Assembly (NCBI GenBank): GCA_003024985.2
Contig: PXIH01S0042671.1
DNA from: Euperipatoides rowelli
Taxonomy: Eukaryota > Onychophora > Udeonychophora > Euonychophora > Peripatopsidae
Length of the DNA: 10,614 nucleotides
Direction: 5' to 3' (one strand)
Shown here: positions 7,056 through 10,614 of the stretch, piece by piece
Numbering within the stretch: position 1 is the first letter of the stretch
How the letters are laid out: each line of letters opens with the position of its first letter
Notes under the pieces: model-generated
Seen by the model: only the letters and a program-made list of their open reading frames with translations
The model's database searches: none
Told to the model about the DNA's origin: nothing
Translations under genes and position numbers: made by a program

Positions 7056-8046
7056 CAGGGGTGTCCAACCTTTTGTCTTTCCTGGGTCACATTGGAAAGA
7101 GAAGAATTGCTTTGGGCCACACGTATAATACACTAACTCTAACGATAGCTTTGAGCAGAAAACAAGGTCCCAAGCATAATATTCATGATACCCGCCATCA
7201 CAGATAAGCTAAATTAGTCCTCACATAATAATCCTAATTATGCACGGCCCTATTTAAAATCATTGAGCAGGTCACAAATCACTCATATAGAAAATATACA
7301 TATCTAAATAATAAAACTTCATTAATTTTTTTAAAAATATTTTTTATTATAAAAGTAAAATAAAAGAGGGCAACATAAAACTATTGGGTTATTTGACATT
7401 GTTTTTGAGAAACCAATACATCAATATCTAGTTCGATGGAAATAGTTGCAATTATTCTCAGTGAATTGTCAAGGTGCTCATCAGATATTTTGGTTCTAAT
7501 TTTACTCTTTGTGTGTTTCGTCTCTGAAAAGAATTGCTCACAAATGCAGGTGCTGCCAAAAAGCGATGACATGAATAAGGTGTGATTGTGAAGCGAGGAA
7601 TAGTTGTATTTTATTATGAAAATTAATAGACAGGAAAATAGAAAGCAAGGTTCAATAATAAAGAATACTTACATGTCTTCTAAATAATAATAATAAATGC
7701 ACATCGTTTACAAAGGAAGGTTGACATATTGATAATCATTGTGTTATACTCAATTCTGCACTTGGAAGATTACACACTGGAAGCCGCACACCATCTTTAA
7801 ACTGAAGCCATGCATGCATACAAATAACTAGATCATATGGCAGCACTATGTCTAGTACAGAAGACACATTTTAATTCTTTTTCACAATTCATTTTACGCA
7901 ACATTGCAACAGAGTCCTCTTGTTCTTTATTTTATTAGTTAATTTTAACAGTTTTTCATTACTTCTGGCTGAACTGTTTGCAATTATAATCGCAAAAAAA
8001 TCTCAATGTTTTATATAAGTTTTTGTGCCGCAGGTTTGACCACCCT
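7056..8046 (-). mobile_element. Non-autonomous hAT transposon with shared 8-base flank
   Basis: The left end reads CAGGGGTGTCCAACC. The right end, reverse-complemented, reads CAGGGTGGTCAAACC. Both are hAT-type termini with 12 of 15 bases the same. GTATAGAG occurs at 7048-7055 and again at 8047-8054, an 8-base duplication as expected for hAT; its first G on the right also serves as the last base of CCCTG, so the right edge is 8046 or 8047. Near the ends, GGGCCACAC with AATACACTAACTCTAACGAT (left) and AATCGCAAAAAAATCTCA (right) are distinctive and recall, from memory, mammalian MER30/Charlie-type hAT ends. Inside, only the C-terminal part of a transposase survives, on the minus strand, so the element is an internal-deletion derivative of a larger autonomous one. 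It depends on transposase supplied elsewhere, if mobile at all. Confidence 0.92.
7381..7605 (-). pseudogene. hAT transposase C-terminal (dimerisation domain) fragment
   Basis: The minus-strand frame ending with TAG at 7381-7383 contains LFGSTCICEQFFSETKHTKS, then KISDEHLDNSLRI, and ends in QCQITQ. This is the hAT C-terminal dimerisation region: the GST-x-x-CE-Q-x-FS core followed by KSK-x-R and LSDEHL. The same layout is found in Charlie-type transposases and their domesticated relatives (ZBED and GTF2IRD2-like proteins). An in-frame methionine lies at 7570-7572, but recognisable homology (YSSLHNHTLF) continues upstream to about 7602, so that methionine is internal and the true start is lost. 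The zinc-finger BED domain and the catalytic DDE residues are absent. The natural C-terminus appears kept. No in-frame stop or frameshift breaks the retained 70 or so residues. Confidence 0.85.
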
Positions 8047-8263
8047 GTATAGAGGGTGTTTAGACTTAAATTTCTGGTTTCCTCACATAATCTACTATCA
8101 CAGGTCACTTCTGGTCCTGCACAGTGGACCACTTCCTGTGCAGAAAATCCAAAATGGCTGACTTCCTGTTACTGTTGCTTAAATATAGAAAGGTTTTTTA
8201 TTTTTTCACACTTCCAGTTTTCTGGCATAATCATTTGCTCCCCCACCCCTCAGAAAAATCCAA

Positions 8264-8544
8264 AAGTCTATTTTCATTGTCTACACTATAGAACCTACCC
8301 ACATGCTAAATTTCAAGTTTGTGCTATTTGGAAAGTATGCTAAACAGTTCTGGGTCATTTTCCCTATCCACATCCCCTCCCCCCCAAAAATCCAAAACTC
8401 TAAATAGCCTATAATCTGGCCAGAGTAGTTTTAATTTACTTTCTTTTGTAATTTGTATTTTGAAGACATCATCGAAATGAATTTTGTTATTCTGCATGAG
8501 GAAATAGACCTAATTATTAGTTTAAAAGAAAACAGTTTATTTTA
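8264..8544. other. Repeat-derived stretch without gene; holds a copy of the ~100-bp unit
   Basis: C-rich patches with AAAATCCAAAA (near 8255-8265 and 8385-8398) flank a segment that is probably old interspersed repeat of unknown family. At 8463-8520, GACATCATCGAAATGAATTT, TGTTATTCTGCATGAGGAAA and CTAATTATTAGTTTAAA match the second half of the ~100-bp array unit, including the ACATCAT site. No coding motif is seen. Confidence 0.55.
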
Positions 8545-8764
8545 ATATATAAAAGACAAAATTTGTATGTAAGTTTGTATCCAATAATTCTAACCAACTT
8601 CTAGAAGTGCTAGAAAGCTGATATTTGGTACGATGATAGTTTAGCCACTAAAACTGACCAGAAAAATCTGAAAACACAAAATTGAATTACGGTTGATTAT
8701 GGACACCCGGGCAATGACGGGAGATGTTCTAAAATGACCGGGCAACACTGGGTCTTTATGCTAG
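8545..8764 (+). mobile_element. Helitron-like non-autonomous element, 3' end
   Basis: The 3' end has a short hairpin, GACC...GGTC at 8736-8754 within GACCGGGCAACACTGGGTC, then six bases and CTAG followed by T. Helitrons end in CTRR, insert between A and T, and carry a short GC-rich hairpin just upstream of the end. A second CCCGGGCAATGACGGG stretch lies at 8706-8721. The body opens with AAAAGACAAAATTTGTATGT, a pattern I associate with short AT-rich Helitron or similar elements in invertebrates. The 5' boundary is a guess because Helitrons lack inverted repeats and target duplications. No Rep/helicase coding is present. Confidence 0.45.
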
Positions 8765-8863
8765 TAATAATATAATAGAGATATTTGTTATAGTCATTTA
8801 ATTGAGCAATTTAATCTCAATTTTTTTTTATTAAACATCTTTATCTATCAAAACGTGTTTTTT

Positions 8864-8882
8864 NAAAAAAAAAAAAAAAAAA
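8864..8882. other. Unresolved base beside a poly-A run
   Basis: An N at 8864 separates a short T run from a poly-A run of about 18 bases. This is most likely an assembly or sequencing ambiguity at a homopolymer junction. The true length of the run, and any sequence lost between T and A, are unknown. Confidence 0.9.
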
Positions 8883-9531
8883 TCAGGAAGTTATTATATT
8901 CACTACCTTTTTGTGAAATTAATTAAACTTAATACAGCATAATTATATTTATTATTTTCCAGATGTTCACTCACAGAGGAATATTACGTCTATCTCAGGT
9001 CAATTAAAATATAATTATCTTTCCTAGTTTTTAATACGAGTAAGAAAACAATCTTTTACTATTTTTAAAAACTCATTTCTTCTCAAATTCGATCTCATTA
9101 CTCCAATCAATATTGGTTAATAATAATTATCACTACCTGCACTTTACAAGAATGTTTCTCAATTTTTTTATTTACAAATAATTCAGGCTTTGTGGGGAGA
9201 GGGATTTATTTTATAAATGTCAGATGGGATAGAATTGAAAAAGAGAGCTATAATATCCACGAAATTTATTTTTAAAAATTTAATAATTATGTAAGTCATT
9301 TGTTGACATATTTTTTAAAAAAATCTTGATATGCCAAAACGTTCATCACCTTTATTTTGGGAGATTTTAATAAAATTGTAAAAAGGACCTTGGTATAACA
9401 TGAATGTTTATTTATTTCAAGGAAGTTCAAGCAATACTGATAATAATCTGTTTAGCTTTAGAGTGACAAAAGACACAGATTTCTAGTACAAGATAAAATA
9501 TATAAAATTTGCATTCTCTATACTTTAACTA
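8883..9531. other. AT-rich stretch with no recognisable gene
   Basis: Stops are frequent in all frames and I recognise no protein motif, RNA gene or terminal repeat. A short purine-rich patch, TGTGGGGAGAGGG, lies near 9191-9203. Confidence 0.6.
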
Positions 9532-9926
9532 GTGAAAGAAATCACCTAGTGTCTACAAATAAGTTTTAAAATTGTATCTCAGGCTGTTTCTGGAGAAATT
9601 TTAGCTCCAGAGTTTGCTATACAATTGGTCAGCAAACTTTGGAGCTCCTTTGGGTTAAACGGTTTATAATATACGAGTGAAAGAAATCACCTAGTTTTAA
9701 AATTATATCTCAGGCTGTTTCTGGAGGATTGTAGCTCCAGAGTTTGCTATACCGTTGGTCAGCAAACTTTGGAGCTCCTTCGGGTTGAACGGTTTATAAT
9801 ATACTAGTAAAAGAAATCACCTAGTGGCTACAAATAAGTTTTAAAATTGTACCTTAGGCTGTTTCTGGAGTAATTTGAGATCTGGTGTTCTTATACAGTT
9901 GGCTAACAAATTTTGGAGACCCTTTT
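9532..9926 (+). repeat. Three-copy tandem repeat with conserved hairpin
   Basis: Copies begin GTGAAAGAAATCACCTAG at 9532 and 9677, and GTAAAAGAAATCACCTAG at 9807, so steps are 145 and 130 bases. Copy 2 lacks the segment TGTCTACAAATAAG seen in copy 1 (and, as TGGCTACAAATAAG, in copy 3). All carry TTTTAAAATT, then AGGCTGTTTCTGGAG. Copies 1 and 2 hold an inverted repeat with 16-base arms matching at 15 positions (AGCTCCAGAGTTTGCT and AGCAAACTTTGGAGCT) around a 12-base loop, at 9603-9646 and 9733-9776. Copy 3 is diverged across the hairpin. The GAAAGAAATCAC start is also flanked by ACTAG/CTAGT. No open frame spans it. Its position just upstream of a reverse-transcriptase relic suggests it may belong to the 5' part of that element, but that is inference. 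Confidence 0.85.
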
Positions 9927-10029
9927 ACTCAAAAGTTCACCCCCAGGACAGGGAAGCTCATAAGGATACCAAAATAGCATCAGTTGGATCTGCTTTAGCA
10001 AATCAAAAATCACTAGGATGAGTCTGTTG

Positions 10030-10092
10030 AAGAGTAGAAAACCTTACCAATACCGATATACAGACAATTCTACTCTTTTATTAAGGTAAGGT
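10030..10092. other. Interleaved inverted repeats (pseudoknot-like topology)
   Basis: AAGAGTAGAA (10030-10039) pairs perfectly with TTCTACTCTT (10068-10077). ACCTTACC (10041-10048) pairs perfectly with GGTAAGGT (10085-10092). The order is a, b, a', b', so the two stems of 10 and 8 bp interleave as in an H-type pseudoknot; only one can form in duplex DNA extrusion, but both could in RNA. It lies between the hairpin tandem repeat and the reverse-transcriptase relic. Function unknown; chance is possible in AT-rich DNA. Confidence 0.5.
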
Positions 10093-10108
10093 GTATTATA
10101 AATATTGA

Positions 10109-10521
10109 CAGAACTTTATCCAGGCCACATGCAGTATGTTAAGCCCAGGTATTCCACAAGGGAGTGTTCTTGCCTCCACACTTTTTGATATTTTTTTAAA
10201 GGACATCAAATTATTTAATGGAATCACTTGTGTTGAGGCAGCGTCTAAATTCCAGGAACTTTGGATATAGTTGTGGATACATGTAAGTCATTAAACCGGC
10301 ATATAAATGGAAAAAAAACCTTTGTGTTACACTTTGGTAAAAAAAAATTAGACAAATATTTCTATTTAGCTTTTATTGAAAACTGTGAAATTAAATCCAG
10401 AGAGTCTATAAAATATCTTAGAGTTAATTATACAAGTGATCAAAATTGTGAAACTCATCTAAATGAAATAAACATTAAATTTAAAAGAATTTTCAGATTT
10501 GTCAGAAATTATATAATCTAG
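10109..10521 (+). pseudogene. Non-LTR retrotransposon (LINE) reverse-transcriptase fragment, catalytic box missing
   Basis: Frame 2 (10109-10267) contains GIPQGSVLASTLFDIFLKDI, the reverse-transcriptase motif G-x-PQG-S-x-LSP-x-LF-x-I-x-x-x-D typical of Jockey/I/CR1-like LINEs. A single-base shift at about 10259-10262 moves the reading to frame 1, which stays open to TAG at 10519-10521. This second part has VDTCKSLNRHINGKKTFVL, matching the usual W...LN-x-x-x-N-x-x-KT-x-x-x-x-F stretch, and IKYLRVNYTSDQNCETHLNE, matching KYLGV...W-x-x-H-I. Between ITCV and EAASKFQEL, where the FADD catalytic box and its flanks should lie, about 8-10 residues are missing. An upstream stop (10106-10108) closes frame 2. 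No endonuclease domain or 3' tail is evident. It is a dead fragment; the exact clade is not assigned. Confidence 0.75.
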
Positions 10522-10546
10522 ACACCAAAATGTTTAATATTGTCAA

Positions 10547-10614
10547 GGTCAGGTGGTTGAGTGTTGAGAGTGCTTGCATTGCAAGGCCTATGACATATGC
10601 TGGGGACACAGGTT
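10547..10614 (+). repeat. tRNA-derived SINE head (class II tRNA-like), cut by window end
   Basis: From GGTCAGG, the sequence TGGTTGAGTGTTGAG fits a pol III A box at tRNA-like position 8. The window stops at GGTT, which is how a B box (GGTTCGAATCC) would begin, at position 65. That A-to-B spacing fits a class II (Leu/Ser-type) tRNA with a long variable arm. The anticodon region (CTTGCATTGCAAG) folds with too short a loop for a working tRNA. The acceptor 3' half is off the window. A degenerate SINE head is therefore more likely than a tRNA gene. The B box is unseen beyond four bases. Confidence 0.45.

Larger units (their letters stand above)
6990..8263 (+). repeat. ~138-bp tandem duplication split by the hAT insertion
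   Basis: The segment 6990-7053 (GACCACTTTCTGTG, CAGAAAATCC, GACTTCCTGTT, TTAAAGTATAG) is repeated at 8127-8188 with about 80% or better identity. Removing the hAT element and one target copy places the two starts about 138 bases apart. Weaker similarity continues after TATAG in both copies (8055-8097 versus 8189-8232, including TTTCTGG and CATAATC). The unit repeats ACTTCCTG cores. An open frame of 95 codons spans 8056-8343 but shows no motif and crosses the repeat junction, so I treat it as chance. Confidence 0.65.

Noticed and set aside
6980-7207. Open frame of 75 codons, plus strand
   Set aside because: It runs from the tandem duplication into the left end of the hAT element, crossing the insertion junction, so it cannot be a conserved gene.
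7570-7572. ATG on the minus strand as the start of a 63-residue protein
   Set aside because: hAT homology continues upstream of this codon in the same frame, so it is an internal methionine of a truncated transposase.
8056-8343. Open frame of 95 codons, plus strand
   Set aside because: It lies in the duplicated ACTTCCTG repeat and a C-rich repeat; no motif; the matching upstream repeat copy is not open in the same way.
10547-10614. Functional tRNA gene
   Set aside because: The anticodon arm does not form a seven-base loop with a proper five-pair stem, and the acceptor and T arms are not in the window.

Overview
This is an AT-rich, gene-poor stretch of animal nuclear DNA. It holds no intact protein-coding gene. 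The longest open frames in both strands are either chance frames or fragments of decayed transposable elements. The repeat content (hAT, TA-flanked inverted-repeat elements, a Helitron-like end, Ty3/gypsy integrase, a non-LTR reverse transcriptase, a tRNA-like SINE head and an (ATT)20 microsatellite) fits a metazoan, plausibly an invertebrate with a high-AT, transposon-rich genome. The sequence alone does not fix the species. One unresolved base (8864, next to a poly-A run) shows this is draft assembly.

Layout. 1-1440 is AT-rich with a pyrimidine-rich tract (147-240) and no gene. 1442-1456 is a compact G-quadruplex motif on the minus strand. 1756-2098 is the broken end of a Ty3/gypsy integrase, spread over three frames, followed by a possible polypurine tract (2409-2421). 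3090-3149 is (ATT)20. About 3839-4940 is a degenerate tandem array with a period near 100 bp. Each unit pairs a GTCATGTGAC-like site with an ATGACATCAT-like site. The array is interrupted by a 275-bp A-tailed insertion. Reverse-oriented copies of the same two-site module lie 1.2 and 2.3 kb upstream.

5050-5368 and 6389-6902 are two TA-flanked inverted-repeat (MITE-type) elements, the second a fold-back element with arms of roughly 160-185 bp. 7056-8046 is a non-autonomous hAT element with a shared 8-base flank. It carries the C-terminal dimerisation end of a hAT transposase on the minus strand and sits inside an older tandem duplication of about 138 bp. About 8545-8764 ends like a Helitron (hairpin, then CTAG before T).

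9532-9926 is a three-copy tandem repeat (steps of 145 and 130 bp) with a 16-bp hairpin kept in two copies. 10109-10521 is a reverse-transcriptase fragment of a non-LTR retrotransposon that lacks its catalytic FADD box and has a frameshift. The window ends inside a class-II-tRNA-like SINE head (10547 onward).

Nothing here works together as a pathway. The window is a record of layered insertions. The parts most worth following are the ~100-bp array with its paired palindromes, the hAT element whose ends recall mammalian Charlie/MER-type elements, and the hairpin repeat upstream of the reverse-transcriptase relic.
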